The notes beneath the pieces were generated by a model. It was not told the DNA's origin. It ran no database searches and saw only the letters and a program-made list of their open reading frames with translations. DNA of 64,000 nt from assembly GCF_007830115.1 (NCBI RefSeq), contig NZ_VLKP01000003.1, positions 62,001 to 126,000 of the forward strand, written 5' to 3'. How positions within the stretch are numbered: the stretch's first letter is position 1; every line of letters starts with the position of its first letter. The translations under genes were made by a program, and so were the position numbers. The stretch comes from Aerolutibacter ruishenii (GTDB lineage Bacteria > Pseudomonadota > Gammaproteobacteria > Xanthomonadales > Xanthomonadaceae). Below, one piece after another: positions 8,017 to 16,667 of this stretch.

Positions 8017-8835
8017 ATGTACACCTCCACCCCGCAGGACAAACCCTGGACCGTGCCGGCGCTGGCCGATGCCAAGCGCGCAGGCCGCAGGCTGGTGATG
8101 TTGACGTGCTACGACGCCGGTTTCGCGCGCACGCTCGAAGCCACCGGCATCGACCTGGTGCTGATCGGCGATTCGCTGGGCATGGTGGTGCAGGGGCATG
8201 ACAGCACGCTGCCGGTGACCGTGGATGACATCGCGTACCACACCGCCTGCGTGAAGCGCGGCCTGTCGAAGGCACTGCTGGTCGCCGACCTGCCGTTCCA
8301 GGCCGATGCCACGCCGGAGCGCGCGCTGGAGGCCTCCACCCGCCTGCTGCAGGCGGGCGCGGCGATGGTCAAGCTGGAAGGCGCCGGCCACAAGCTCGAC
8401 GTGATCCGCTTCCTGGTGGAGCGGGAGATCCCGGTCTGCGGCCACCTTGGCCTGACGCCGCAGTCGGTGCTTCGCCTGGGCGGTTACAAGGTGCAGGGCC
8501 GCGACGATGCCGCCGCGGAGAAACTGCGCGCCGATGCGCGCGCCGTGGCCGAAGCCGGTGCCGCGTTGCTGGTGCTGGAATGCGTGCCCAGCGGCCTGGC
8601 CGCATCGATCACCGCCGACCTGGCCATCCCGACCATCGGTATTGGCGCGGGTCCGGGTTGCGATGGGCAGGTGCTGGTGCTGCATGACCTGCTGGGGGTC
8701 AACAGCGGCCATCGCCGGCCGCGCTTCGTGAAGGATTTCCTGGCCGAAGGCGGCTCGGTGGCGGGTGCCATGCAGGCCTATGCCGAGGCCGTGCGCAATG
8801 GCAGCTTCCCCGATGCCGAGCATTCCTACGCCTGA
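8017..8835 (+). CDS. panB: 3-methyl-2-oxobutanoate hydroxymethyltransferase
   Basis: A 272-residue enzyme that makes ketopantoate from alpha-ketoisovalerate and methylene-tetrahydrofolate, the first pantothenate step. It carries [19 protein letters not shown] (metal-binding Asp), [22 protein letters not shown] and the [15 protein letters not shown] signature. It is full length for the family. It is separated from folK by 73 bp and followed by panC 30 bp later, so panB-panC-panD form a compact pantothenate cluster supplying coenzyme A. Confidence 0.96.
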   Translation: MYTSTPQDKPWTVPALADAKRAGRRLVMLTCYDAGFARTLEATGIDLVLIGDSLGMVVQGHDSTLPVTVDDIAYHTACVKRGLSKALLVADLPFQADATPERALEASTRLLQAGAAMVKLEGAGHKLDVIRFLVEREIPVCGHLGLTPQSVLRLGGYKVQGRDDAAAEKLRADARAVAEAGAALLVLECVPSGLAASITADLAIPTIGIGAGPGCDGQVLVLHDLLGVNSGHRRPRFVKDFLAEGGSVAGAMQAYAEAVRNGSFPDAEHSYA

Positions 8836-8865
8836 TCGACGCCGACCCCACAGGAACAGTTGCAG

Positions 8866-9714
8866 ATGATCGAGACCCTCCAGGACCTGGCGTCGCTGCG
8901 TGCCCGCGTGGCGCACTGGAAGCGCGAAGGCCTGCGCGTGGCGCTGGTGCCCACCATGGGCAACCTGCACGCGGGCCATTTCTCGCTGGTCGAGCTGGCA
9001 CGCCGCCATGCGGACCGGGTGGTGGCCAGCGTGTTCGTGAATCCCACGCAGTTCGGGCCCAACGAGGATTTCGCCCGCTACCCGCGCACCCCCGAAGCCG
9101 ATGCCGAAGGTCTGGGCGCAGCGGGTTGCGACGTGCTCTGGATGCCGTCGGTCGAGGTCATGTACCCCTACGGCGCCGAGGCAGCGGTCAGCGTCCGCGT
9201 GCCGGGTGTGACCGCCACGCTGGAAGGCGCGCACCGGCCGGGACATTTCGACGGGGTGGCCACGGTGGTGTCGCGCCTGCTGCTGCAGGTGCAGCCCGAC
9301 GTGGCGGTTTTTGGCCGCAAGGACTACCAGCAGCTGGCCGTGATCCGCTACATGGTCCGCGATCTGGCATTCCCGGTGGAACTGGTGGCCGCACCGACGT
9401 TCCGCGCGGAGGACGGTCTGGCGCTCAGTTCCCGCAACCAGTACCTGTCGGCGGACGAGCGGGCCCGCGCACCCGGCATCCACCGCGTCCTGCAGTCGAT
9501 GCGGGCAGCGGTGCAGGCAGGCACCGCGCTTGCCGAGGTGGAGGCCGCGGCCTCGGACGCATTGGAAGCTGAAGGCTTCCGGGTGGACTACGCCGTGATC
9601 CGCACCCCGGACCTGCAGGTGCCGGTCGAAGGCGGGTCGGGCGGTCGGGTGGCGCTGGTCGCGGCCCGGCTGGGCGGCACCCGGCTGATCGACAACGTCG
9701 AATTCGACGCCTGA
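8866..9714 (+). CDS. panC: Pantothenate synthetase
   Basis: A 282-residue ligase joining pantoate and beta-alanine with ATP. The HIGH-like motif appears in [14 protein letters not shown], the pantoate site in [15 protein letters not shown], the ATP-site stretch [13 protein letters not shown], and the KMSKS-like loop in [12 protein letters not shown] 8866 is chosen, with AGGA 10 bp upstream; an in-frame TTG two codons earlier (8860) is possible. It lies in the pan cluster between panB and panD. Confidence 0.96.
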   Translation: MIETLQDLASLRARVAHWKREGLRVALVPTMGNLHAGHFSLVELARRHADRVVASVFVNPTQFGPNEDFARYPRTPEADAEGLGAAGCDVLWMPSVEVMYPYGAEAAVSVRVPGVTATLEGAHRPGHFDGVATVVSRLLLQVQPDVAVFGRKDYQQLAVIRYMVRDLAFPVELVAAPTFRAEDGLALSSRNQYLSADERARAPGIHRVLQSMRAAVQAGTALAEVEAAASDALEAEGFRVDYAVIRTPDLQVPVEGGSGGRVALVAARLGGTRLIDNVEFDA

Positions 9715-9786
9715 ACGGCCGGCTACGGCATGCCGGCTCCCGGCTGAACCGGTTTGCCGCCGATGTTGCAATGCGCCATCGGCTGG

Positions 9787-9792
9787 TAGAAT
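9787..9792 (+). promoter_or_regulatory. Candidate -10 element before panD
   Basis: TAGAAT 40 bp before the panD ATG. A TTGCAA at 9766-9771 is only 15 bp away, so the -35 is doubtful. It suggests panD-pgi can be transcribed independently of panBC. Confidence 0.45.
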
Positions 9793-9832
9793 CCTGCCGT
9801 CACCCGCGCCCCCCTGCGGATTGAGTACGCAC

Positions 9833-10213
9833 ATGCACCTGAACCTGCTCAAGGCCAAGATCCACCGTGCCACCGTCACCCACGCCGAGCTGCATTACGA
9901 AGGCTCGTGCGCCATCGACGGGCGGCTGCTCGATATCTCGGGCATCCGCGAGTACGAGCAGATCCACATCTACAACATCAACAGCGGCCACCGCTTCTCG
10001 ACCTATGCGATCCGTGCCGAGGAAGGCAGCGGGATCATCTCGGTCAACGGTGCCGCGGCGCACTGCGCCCAGGTCGGCGACCTGGTGATCATCTGCGCCT
10101 ACGGCGTGTGCGACGAGGCCGAGGCGGCCAAGTACAAGCCGACCCTGGTCTACGTGGACGGCGACAACCTCCTGACCCACACCAACCACTCGATCCCCGC
10201 ACAGGCCGCCTGA
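9833..10213 (+). CDS. panD: Aspartate 1-decarboxylase
   Basis: A 126-residue pyruvoyl enzyme that makes beta-alanine for pantothenate. The proenzyme self-cleaves between Gly24 and Ser25 (YEGSCAID); starting at ATG 9833 places this pair exactly at 24/25, which decides against the in-frame TTG at 9821. Further signatures are [12 protein letters not shown], the active-site Tyr in [13 protein letters not shown] and [15 protein letters not shown]. pgi starts 7 bp after the stop. Its product feeds panC directly. Confidence 0.96.
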   Translation: MHLNLLKAKIHRATVTHAELHYEGSCAIDGRLLDISGIREYEQIHIYNINSGHRFSTYAIRAEEGSGIISVNGAAAHCAQVGDLVIICAYGVCDEAEAAKYKPTLVYVDGDNLLTHTNHSIPAQAA

Positions 10214-10220
10214 CCGGCAC

Positions 10221-11750
10221 ATGGCCACGACGAACGGGCTGGACGAACTCGCTTCCCGCGCGGCCCGTCTCGAAGGGGTCAGCACCGCTTCACTGGTTGC
10301 CGCCGATCCGGACAGGGCGGCCGGGTTCGCCGTACGCGCGGGCCCGGTGTACGCCAACTTCGCCCGCCAACGCTACGATCGCAAGGCGCTTGACGCGCTT
10401 TTCGCACTGGCCGAATCGCTGGACGCACCCGGTCGCCTGCGTGCCCTGTTCGGTGGCGAACCCGTCAACCAGACCGAGGGCCGTGCGGCCCTGCATACCG
10501 CACTACGTGGCGACCTGACGGGCACCGAATCCGGTCGCGAGGCGCATGCGCAGGCGCTGGCCGTGCGCGAGCGCATGCGTGCGCTGGGCGATGCGCTGGC
10601 CGCCAGCCAAGTCACCGACATCGTCAGCGTCGGCATCGGCGGCTCCGACCTCGGGCCGCGGCTGGTGGTCGACGCGCTGGCACCGGTGGAAGGCGGGCGC
10701 TTCCGCGTGCATTTCCTGTCCAACGTGGACGGGGCCGCCGCGCAGCGCGTGCTGGCCGGACTGGACCCGGCGCGCACCGCCGTACTGCTGATCTCCAAGA
10801 CCTTCGGCACGCAGGAAACGTTGCTCAACGGCGCGATCCTGCGGGCCTGGCTGGGTGATGACCGCCGTCTCTACGCCATCACCGCCAATCCCGACCGCGC
10901 CACCGCCGCGTTCGCCATTCCGCACGAGCGCGTCCTGCCGATGTGGGACTGGGTCGGTGGTCGCTACTCGTTGTGGTCGGCGGTCGGGTTTCCGATCGCA
11001 CTGGCCATTGGCATGGACCAGTTCGAGGCGTTGTTGAACGGCGCGGCGGGCATGGACGCGCACGTGCTGCTGACGCCGCTGCGCGAGAACCTGGCGGTGT
11101 GGCATGCGATGACGGCGGTGTGGAACCGCAACGCGCTGAAACTGTCCACGCAGGCGGTATTGCCCTATGACGAGCGACTGAAGCTCCTGCCCAATTACCT
11201 GCAGCAGCTGGTGATGGAAAGCCTGGGCAAATCCGTGCGCCTGGATGGCTCCCCCGTTGGCGTTGATACGGTGCCGGTGTGGTGGGGTGGTGCGGGCACC
11301 GACAGCCAGCACAGCTTCTTCCAGGCGCTGCACCAGGGCACCAGCATCGAGCCGGTGGACTTCATTGGCGTCGCGCGGTCGGACCATGACCATCCGGGCA
11401 ACCACCTGGCATTGCTGGCCAACCTGTTCGCGCAGTCGGAGGCGTTCGCCAACGGCCAGGACAGCGATGATCCGCACCGCAGCTACGCCGGCCAGCGCCC
11501 GAGCACGCTGATCCTGCTTGACGAACTGACGCCCAAGTCGCTCGGTGCCCTGATCGCCCTGTACGAGCACAGCGTGTACCTGCAGGGCCTGGTGTGGGGC
11601 ATCAACCCGTTCGACCAGTTCGGCGTGGAGTTGGGCAAGCAGGTGGCCAACCGGCTGTTGCCGGCACTGGAAGGCGCCGTTGAGGCCAAGGATCCGGTGA
11701 CTGCGGCATTACTCGCCGAATGGCGCCAGCGGGTGTCGCCGACGCGCTGA
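10221..11750 (+). CDS. pgi: Glucose-6-phosphate isomerase
   Basis: A 509-residue enzyme interconverting glucose-6-phosphate and fructose-6-phosphate. Both family signatures are present: [13 protein letters not shown] and [17 protein letters not shown], along with the sugar-phosphate loop [13 protein letters not shown], the catalytic Glu in MESLGKSVR and the catalytic His in [18 protein letters not shown] 10221 lies 7 bp after panD, so the two are probably cotranscribed. It is convergent with queG. Confidence 0.96.
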   Translation: MATTNGLDELASRAARLEGVSTASLVAADPDRAAGFAVRAGPVYANFARQRYDRKALDALFALAESLDAPGRLRALFGGEPVNQTEGRAALHTALRGDLTGTESGREAHAQALAVRERMRALGDALAASQVTDIVSVGIGGSDLGPRLVVDALAPVEGGRFRVHFLSNVDGAAAQRVLAGLDPARTAVLLISKTFGTQETLLNGAILRAWLGDDRRLYAITANPDRATAAFAIPHERVLPMWDWVGGRYSLWSAVGFPIALAIGMDQFEALLNGAAGMDAHVLLTPLRENLAVWHAMTAVWNRNALKLSTQAVLPYDERLKLLPNYLQQLVMESLGKSVRLDGSPVGVDTVPVWWGGAGTDSQHSFFQALHQGTSIEPVDFIGVARSDHDHPGNHLALLANLFAQSEAFANGQDSDDPHRSYAGQRPSTLILLDELTPKSLGALIALYEHSVYLQGLVWGINPFDQFGVELGKQVANRLLPALEGAVEAKDPVTAALLAEWRQRVSPTR

Positions 11751-11759
11751 CGGGACCAC

Positions 11760-11779
11760 GCCGGCCCCTTCCCGCCGGC
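11760..11779. terminator. Candidate hairpin between convergent pgi and queG
   Basis: GCCGGC at 11760-11765 and again at 11774-11779 form a 6-bp stem with an 8-nt loop in the 54-bp gap. There is no T-run, so the assignment is tentative. Confidence 0.3.
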
Positions 11780-11804
11780 CTGCGTCGGGCCACCGCGATC
11801 CGCG

Positions 11805-12917
11805 TCAATCGATGCCGTGTCGCTTGAGTGCCCATTCGACATGCTCGCGCACCACGGCGCTGTCATGGTCGCGGCGCGACTGCAGCGCGGCGATGACCTG
11901 CGGCGTCGAAGGCGCATTGCCCAATGCCACGGCGATGTTGCGCAGCCAGCGTTCGTGCCCGCTTCGCCGGATCGCGGTGCCTTCCGTACGGCGCAGGAAT
12001 TCCTCCTCGGACCAGGCGAACAACTCCGCGAGTGACGCCTGGTCGAGATTGTTGCGCGCGCGGAAGTCCGGCTCATCCGTGCGTTTGGCGAACTTGTTCC
12101 AGGGGCACACCAGCTGGCAGTCGTCGCAGCCGAAGATGCGGTTGCCCATGGGTGCGCGCAACGCTTCCGGGATCGGGCCGTCGTGCTCGATGGTCAGGTA
12201 GGAGATGCAGCGGCGCGCATCCAGCCGGTTGGGCGCGATGATGGCCTGCGTGGGGCAGATGTCGATGCAGCGGGTGCAGGTGCCGCAGTGGGCGGTCGCC
12301 GGAGGGTCCACTGGCAATGGCAGGTCCAGGTAGATCTCGCCCAGGAAGAACCAGGAGCCGCCATCGCGGTCGATCAGACAGGTGTGCTTGCCGATCCAGC
12401 CCAGGCCGGCATTGCGTGCCAGCGCACGTTCCAGGACAGGCGCGGAATCGACGAACACGCGGTAGCCGAACGGACCGACCTCTTCGGCGATGCGCTCGGC
12501 CAGCTTCTGCAGGCGCTGGCGCATGAGCTTGTGGTAGTCGCGCCCCAGGGCGTAGCGGGCCACGTAGGCGCGCTCGCCATCGGCCAGCGTCTGCCAGGCC
12601 TCCTCGTCGTCGCGGCGGCCGTAATCGAGTCCCACCGAAACCACGCGCAGCGTGCCGGGGATGAGTTCGTCCGGCCGCGATCGCTTGTCGCCATGCTGCG
12701 CCATCCAGCCCATCGAGCCGTGCAGCCCCTTGGCCAGCCAATCGCGCAGGTGGTCTTCGTCGCCGGTGAGTTCGATGCCGGTGATGCCGAAATGCTGGAA
12801 CCCGGCCTCGCGCGCGAACGTGCGAATGCGCGACGCAAGCGCATCGAAGTCGGTGTCGGCCAAGGCGGCTGGGGTGGGAAGAGGGCTCACGGCAACGGCA
12901 GTATAGAATCGCGCCAT
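11805..12917 (-). CDS. queG: Epoxyqueuosine reductase
   Basis: A 370-residue cobalamin and iron-sulfur enzyme that performs the last step of queuosine formation on tRNA. It carries the N-terminal QueG domain (HFGITGIEL, GLHGSMGWMAQH, YHKLMRQRL), then two 4Fe-4S motifs, CGTCTRCIDICPTQAI and CDDCQLVCPWN, and a HEAT-like C-terminus. The start is uncertain: ATG 12917 shares its CATG with the divergent nnr start, while GTG 12890 (V-SPLPTP) would lie just after a TATACT. Both give normal family lengths (370 or 361 residues). Confidence 0.94.
   Translation of the reverse strand: MARFYTAVAVSPLPTPAALADTDFDALASRIRTFAREAGFQHFGITGIELTGDEDHLRDWLAKGLHGSMGWMAQHGDKRSRPDELIPGTLRVVSVGLDYGRRDDEEAWQTLADGERAYVARYALGRDYHKLMRQRLQKLAERIAEEVGPFGYRVFVDSAPVLERALARNAGLGWIGKHTCLIDRDGGSWFFLGEIYLDLPLPVDPPATAHCGTCTRCIDICPTQAIIAPNRLDARRCISYLTIEHDGPIPEALRAPMGNRIFGCDDCQLVCPWNKFAKRTDEPDFRARNNLDQASLAELFAWSEEEFLRRTEGTAIRRSGHERWLRNIAVALGNAPSTPQVIAALQSRRDHDSAVVREHVEWALKRHGID
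12900..12909. promoter_or_regulatory. TATA-centred bidirectional -10 between queG and nnr
   Basis: The ten bases read TATAGAAT on the plus strand (12902-12909) and TATACT on the minus strand (12905-12900), sharing one TATA. The plus-strand element ends 6 bp before the nnr ATG and the minus-strand one 9 bp before a queG GTG. No convincing -35 is seen on either strand. Confidence 0.5.
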
Positions 12918-14409
12918 GTCCGGCGCTCCCCTCCACGATGTCGAAGCCGTGCGCGCCATCGAGGCGCGGATGGCCGCGCGCTTGGGTGATGCCGGGTTGC
13001 TGATGGCGCGTGCCGGGCAGGCGGCCTGGCAGACCGTGCTGGATCGATGGCCCGCGGCACTGCGCATCGCGGTGGTTTGCGGGCCCGGGAACAACGGCGG
13101 CGACGGCTACGTGCTGGCCCGGCATGCGCTCGAGGCGGGCCGTGACGTGGTCGTCGTCCGTCTGGAAGAGCATGCGCCGCGCAGCGAGCTGGCCCGCCAC
13201 GCCGCCGGGCAATTCCTGGCCGTTGGGGGGCGGGTGGTGGAGGGCAGTGGTGGCTTGCCCACCGCGGATCTGGTTGTCGATGCCCTGTTCGGAATCGGTT
13301 TTGCACGGGAGCCGTCGGCCGATGTCGCCACGTTGCTGCGCGCGATCAATGGCGCGGGCGTGCCGGTGCTGGCGCTGGATGTGCCCAGCGGCGTGGATGC
13401 CGATTGTGGCGCGCTGGCAGCCGACGCGGTCCGCGCTGACGTAACGCTTGAATTCCTGCTGCGCAAGCGCGGGTTGGCCACGGGTGCCGTGTTGGACCAT
13501 GTGGGCGAGTACCTGCTGGCGGACCTGGGCGTGACAGAGGCGGATCGGGAGGGGATCCCGATCGCTGCGAAATGGCTGGACGCCGGTTTGCTACCTGCGC
13601 TACTGCCCCATCGCGCACGCGACAGCCACAAGGGCCACCACGGCCGTGTGTCGTGCCTGGGCGGAGACCTGGGCCACGGCGGGGCCATCATCATGGCCGC
13701 CGAGGCCGCGCTTCGCGCAGGTGCCGGCCTGGTGGACGTGGGCACTCGAGCCGAACACGTGGCCGCGCTGCTGGCGCGTCGTCCGGAGGCCATGCCGCAT
13801 GCCGTCAACGCTGGCGACGCGGCCATGGCCTTGGCCGACCTGACCCGTTCCGCGGACGTGATTGCATTGGGACCGGGCTTGGGCCGGGACGCCTGGGGCC
13901 AAGGGTTGTTCGAGGTGGCCCTCGGTTCGGGCAAGCCGCTGGTCGTGGATGCCGATGCGCTCAACCTGTTGGCCAGCGCGCCGCGCAGCCTGGGTGCGGA
14001 GTGCATCCTGACCCCGCATCCGGGCGAGGCGGCGCGACTGCTCGGCACCGATGCCAGCAGCGTGCAGCGCGATCGGTTTGCCGCGGCCCAAGCGCTGGTG
14101 CAGCGGTTTTCCGCCGTGGTCGTGCTCAAGGGTGCGGGAACTTTGGTGGCCGCGCCGAACGAGGTGAGCCGGGTGATTGGCGCAGGCAATCCCGGCATGG
14201 CCGTGGGTGGCATGGGTGACGTGCTGACGGGTGTCATTGCAGCTTTGCGAGGACAAGGCCTGTCTGCCGTCGACGCGGCGACCGCAGGCGCCCTGCTGCA
14301 CGCCGCGGCAGGCGATGCCGCCGCCGCGGTCGATGGTCCCATCGGATTGCTGCCCGGTGACCTGATGAGCGAGTTGCGACGCCTCCGCAACGCCGGGGAG
14401 GAAGTGTGA
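12916..14409 (+). CDS. nnr: Bifunctional NAD(P)H-hydrate epimerase / ADP-dependent dehydratase
   Basis: A 497-residue repair enzyme for hydrated NADH and NADPH. The N-terminal YjeF_N epimerase domain has CGPGNNGGDGYVLARHAL, LVVDALFGIGF and LDVPSGVDAD. The C-terminal ribokinase-like dehydratase domain has LTPHPGEAARLLG and NPGMAVGGMGDVLTGVIA. It is the same fusion as E. coli YjeF and, as there, directly precedes tsaE and an amidase gene. The -10 element lies so close to ATG 12916 that the mRNA may be leaderless. The stop overlaps tsaE (GTGA). Confidence 0.95.
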   Translation: MSGAPLHDVEAVRAIEARMAARLGDAGLLMARAGQAAWQTVLDRWPAALRIAVVCGPGNNGGDGYVLARHALEAGRDVVVVRLEEHAPRSELARHAAGQFLAVGGRVVEGSGGLPTADLVVDALFGIGFAREPSADVATLLRAINGAGVPVLALDVPSGVDADCGALAADAVRADVTLEFLLRKRGLATGAVLDHVGEYLLADLGVTEADREGIPIAAKWLDAGLLPALLPHRARDSHKGHHGRVSCLGGDLGHGGAIIMAAEAALRAGAGLVDVGTRAEHVAALLARRPEAMPHAVNAGDAAMALADLTRSADVIALGPGLGRDAWGQGLFEVALGSGKPLVVDADALNLLASAPRSLGAECILTPHPGEAARLLGTDASSVQRDRFAAAQALVQRFSAVVVLKGAGTLVAAPNEVSRVIGAGNPGMAVGGMGDVLTGVIAALRGQGLSAVDAATAGALLHAAAGDAAAAVDGPIGLLPGDLMSELRRLRNAGEEV

Positions 14410-14876
14410 AGGAAATCCTGTTGGCCGACGCCGACGCAACGGCGCAATTGGGCGAAGCGCTGGCCCGCTCGCGTCCCGCCCACGCCGTGGTCCATCTGCA
14501 TGGTGACCTGGGGGCCGGAAAATCCACGCTTGCCCGGGCATTGCTGCGTGCGCTGGGCGTGACCGGCACCATTCGCAGCCCCACCTATACGCTGGTCGAG
14601 CGCTACCCGTTGGTGGATGGGGAGGCATGGCACCTGGACCTGTATCGCATTGCCGACCCCGGCGAACTCGAGTTCCTTGGGCTGGATGCCGACGAGGTCA
14701 CACTGTGGCTGGTCGAATGGCCCGAGCGAGGCCGCGGGACCCTGCCGGGTGCGGATCTGGTGGTTGAGTTGGCTGTGGCCGGCCCTGGCCGGCTGGCTCG
14801 CCTGCACGGCCAGACGCCCGCCGGGGTGGCGTGGGTCGAGGCTGCCTTCAACCATGGGGTTGTGACTCATTCCTGA
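14406..14876 (+). CDS. tsaE: tRNA threonylcarbamoyladenosine biosynthesis ATPase TsaE
   Basis: A 156-residue P-loop protein that works with TsaB and TsaD to install t6A at position 37 of ANN-decoding tRNAs. The Walker A motif is HGDLGAGKSTLARA; further signatures are SPTYTLVERY, WHLDLYRI and LVEWPERG. The GTG start at 14406 overlaps the nnr stop by 4 bp, indicating translational coupling. The nnr-tsaE-amidase-mutL order is the classic gammaproteobacterial arrangement. Confidence 0.95.
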   Translation: MKEILLADADATAQLGEALARSRPAHAVVHLHGDLGAGKSTLARALLRALGVTGTIRSPTYTLVERYPLVDGEAWHLDLYRIADPGELEFLGLDADEVTLWLVEWPERGRGTLPGADLVVELAVAGPGRLARLHGQTPAGVAWVEAAFNHGVVTHS

Positions 14877-14911
14877 ATCAAGCGGCAGGAAGTTGAGGCA
14901 GGTGCCGGATC

Positions 14912-14917
14912 TATAAG
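14912..14917 (+). promoter_or_regulatory. Candidate -10 element before amiC
   Basis: TATAAG between tsaE and the amidase start, about 70 bp upstream of GTG 14986. No good -35 is visible. Confidence 0.3.
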
Positions 14918-14972
14918 GGAAAAGGGGCTTGCAATTCGCGCGGCGGAGTGATTGACTTGCCCGCATGCGAGA

Positions 14973-14980
14973 GAAGGGGG
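14973..14980 (+). promoter_or_regulatory. Strong Shine-Dalgarno deciding the amiC start
   Basis: GAAGGGGG 5 bp before GTG 14986. The in-frame ATG at 14965 would place this site inside the coding region and add seven polar residues before the signal peptide, so GTG is preferred. Confidence 0.65.
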
Positions 14981-14985
14981 CTACC

Positions 14986-16581
14986 GTGCAGAAGTTCCTG
15001 CTGGGCGCAGCGCTCCTGTCGGCGCTGGCCTGGAACCTCGCGCATGCCAGTGAAATCAAGGGTTTGGAGTTGCGCAGTGGTGCCACGGGCACCCGAGCGG
15101 AAATCGCCCTGGACCGGTCGGCCGACTACCGCGTAATCAGCCTGCAGGGGCCGGAGCGCCTGGTGATCGACCTGCCAGCCTCCTCACTGGGCAAGGGCGT
15201 TGCCCTGCCTGCCGCGGCCGGCATCGTGAAGACCGTGCGTGTCGGCCAGCCGGCACCAGGGACCGCCCGCATCGTCTTCGACCTGACCGAAAAGGTCGCG
15301 GTCCTGAAACCGCGCCTGGAGCCCTCGGCCCAGGGCACCACCCTGGTTCTGGAATGGCCCGGTGACGGCATGGTGGCGGGACGGGTGCAGTTGACGCCCG
15401 CCAGCGGTCCGTCTGCCGCGATCATTCCCGCACCCGCGGCCGCAGGTAATGCGGCTGGCACTTCCACGCAGACTGCGAACGCGGTTGACGCATCGGCGGC
15501 GTCGTCCGCGGCAACCACGCGGCTGATTTCCCGAATCGCGGCGGGTTTGCCTGCCGACGGGGCAACTGCGGCTGTCCAGATCGAGCGACACGGCGAAACC
15601 GCCGTGGCCACAGGTTCCTCAACCACCGCTTCGCCACCCCCATCAGTCCCGACGTCCGTTGCGAGCAGCGCGCCCAGTCGCGTGGTAACCGCTGCGTCCG
15701 CTTCGCACGCTGCCGCATCGGCCGCGACTCCCGACAAGGCGAGCACTGCCGAAGAGGCGGCCGCGCACGCGACGGCGGTCAAGACCCTGCAGGACGTGAT
15801 GACCGGCCGTGGCGCCCGCCCGCTGGTCATCGCGATCGATCCCGGCCATGGTGGCCAGGATCCCGGGGCCCTGGGCATGAACGGCACCCGCGAGAAGGAC
15901 GTCACGCTGGCGATCAGTCGCGAGTTGGCGCGCCAGATCAATGCCACGCCTGGACTCAAGGCCGTCCTGACCCGCGACCGCGACCTGTTCCTCCCGCTGC
16001 CGCAGCGGGCACGCCTGGCGCGCGCCGCGAAGGCCGACATGTTCATCTCCATCCATGCCGACGCCGCGGAAAACCGCAGCGCCGACGGTTCCTCGGTCTA
16101 CGTGCTGTCGCTCAAGGGCGCGTCGTCGCAGCGCGCCCGGTGGCTGGCCGACAAGGAAAACTCGGCCGACCTGATCGGCGGGGTGCGCCTTGAGAAGGCG
16201 AACAACACGCTGGCCTCGGTGCTGCTCGACCTGACCCAGTCCGGGCACATGCGCGCCTCGGAGGAAGTTGCCGACCAGGTGCTGAACGGCCTCAAGCGCG
16301 TGGGCAACAACCACAAGCCGCACGTGGAGCGCGCCAACTTCGCGGTGCTGCGCACGTCCGACATGCCGTCGATGCTGGTGGAGACCGCCTTCATCTCCAA
16401 CCCGGAGGAAGAGCGCCGCCTCAACGATCCGGCGTTCGTGCGCAAGATCGCTGGCGCGGTGCTGGATGGCGTCAACACCTATTTCACCCGGCAGCCGCCG
16501 CCGGGCACCTGGTACGCCGCGCGGGCCAGGGCGACGGAAGTCGCGTCCGCCGGTGCGGCAGCGGCAGGCGGCAGTCCCTGA
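14986..16581 (+). CDS. amiC: N-acetylmuramoyl-L-alanine amidase with AMIN domain
   Basis: A 531-residue periplasmic zinc amidase that removes stem peptides from murein during cell separation. In order: a signal peptide of about 21 residues ending near NLAHASE; an AMIN domain (about 25-130) that targets the protein to the septum or pilus/envelope sites; a long Ala/Ser/Thr-rich linker (about 130-270); and an Amidase_3 domain. Zinc ligands are His288 (DPGHGG), Glu303 (REKDVTL) and His357 (SIHADA), with catalytic Glu466 (VETAFIS). GTG 14986 is chosen for its strong Shine-Dalgarno site and the clean signal peptide. The symbol is by analogy to AmiC/AmiB-like enzymes; mutL follows. Confidence 0.9.
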   Translation: MQKFLLGAALLSALAWNLAHASEIKGLELRSGATGTRAEIALDRSADYRVISLQGPERLVIDLPASSLGKGVALPAAAGIVKTVRVGQPAPGTARIVFDLTEKVAVLKPRLEPSAQGTTLVLEWPGDGMVAGRVQLTPASGPSAAIIPAPAAAGNAAGTSTQTANAVDASAASSAATTRLISRIAAGLPADGATAAVQIERHGETAVATGSSTTASPPPSVPTSVASSAPSRVVTAASASHAAASAATPDKASTAEEAAAHATAVKTLQDVMTGRGARPLVIAIDPGHGGQDPGALGMNGTREKDVTLAISRELARQINATPGLKAVLTRDRDLFLPLPQRARLARAAKADMFISIHADAAENRSADGSSVYVLSLKGASSQRARWLADKENSADLIGGVRLEKANNTLASVLLDLTQSGHMRASEEVADQVLNGLKRVGNNHKPHVERANFAVLRTSDMPSMLVETAFISNPEEERRLNDPAFVRKIAGAVLDGVNTYFTRQPPPGTWYAARARATEVASAGAAAAGGSP

Positions 16582-16640
16582 CTCCTTGTCGGCGCGGGTT
16601 GATCGCGCGATTCCGGCTATCATCGTCGCTGGTCTTTTGA

Positions 16641-16659
16641 CGGCGCCTGACAGGCGCCG
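16641..16659. repeat. 19-bp palindrome abutting the mutL start
   Basis: CGGCGCCTG-A-CAGGCGCCG, perfect 9-bp arms with one central base, ending 8 bp before GTG 16668. In RNA it folds as a 7-bp stem with a 5-nt loop covering the position where a Shine-Dalgarno site would be expected. Confidence 0.7.
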
Positions 16660-16667
16660 CCCCCGAC

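Noticed and set aside
7867-9879. A 670-codon minus-strand open frame opposite panB and panC
   Set aside because: Antisense shadow; panB and panC have complete catalytic motifs.
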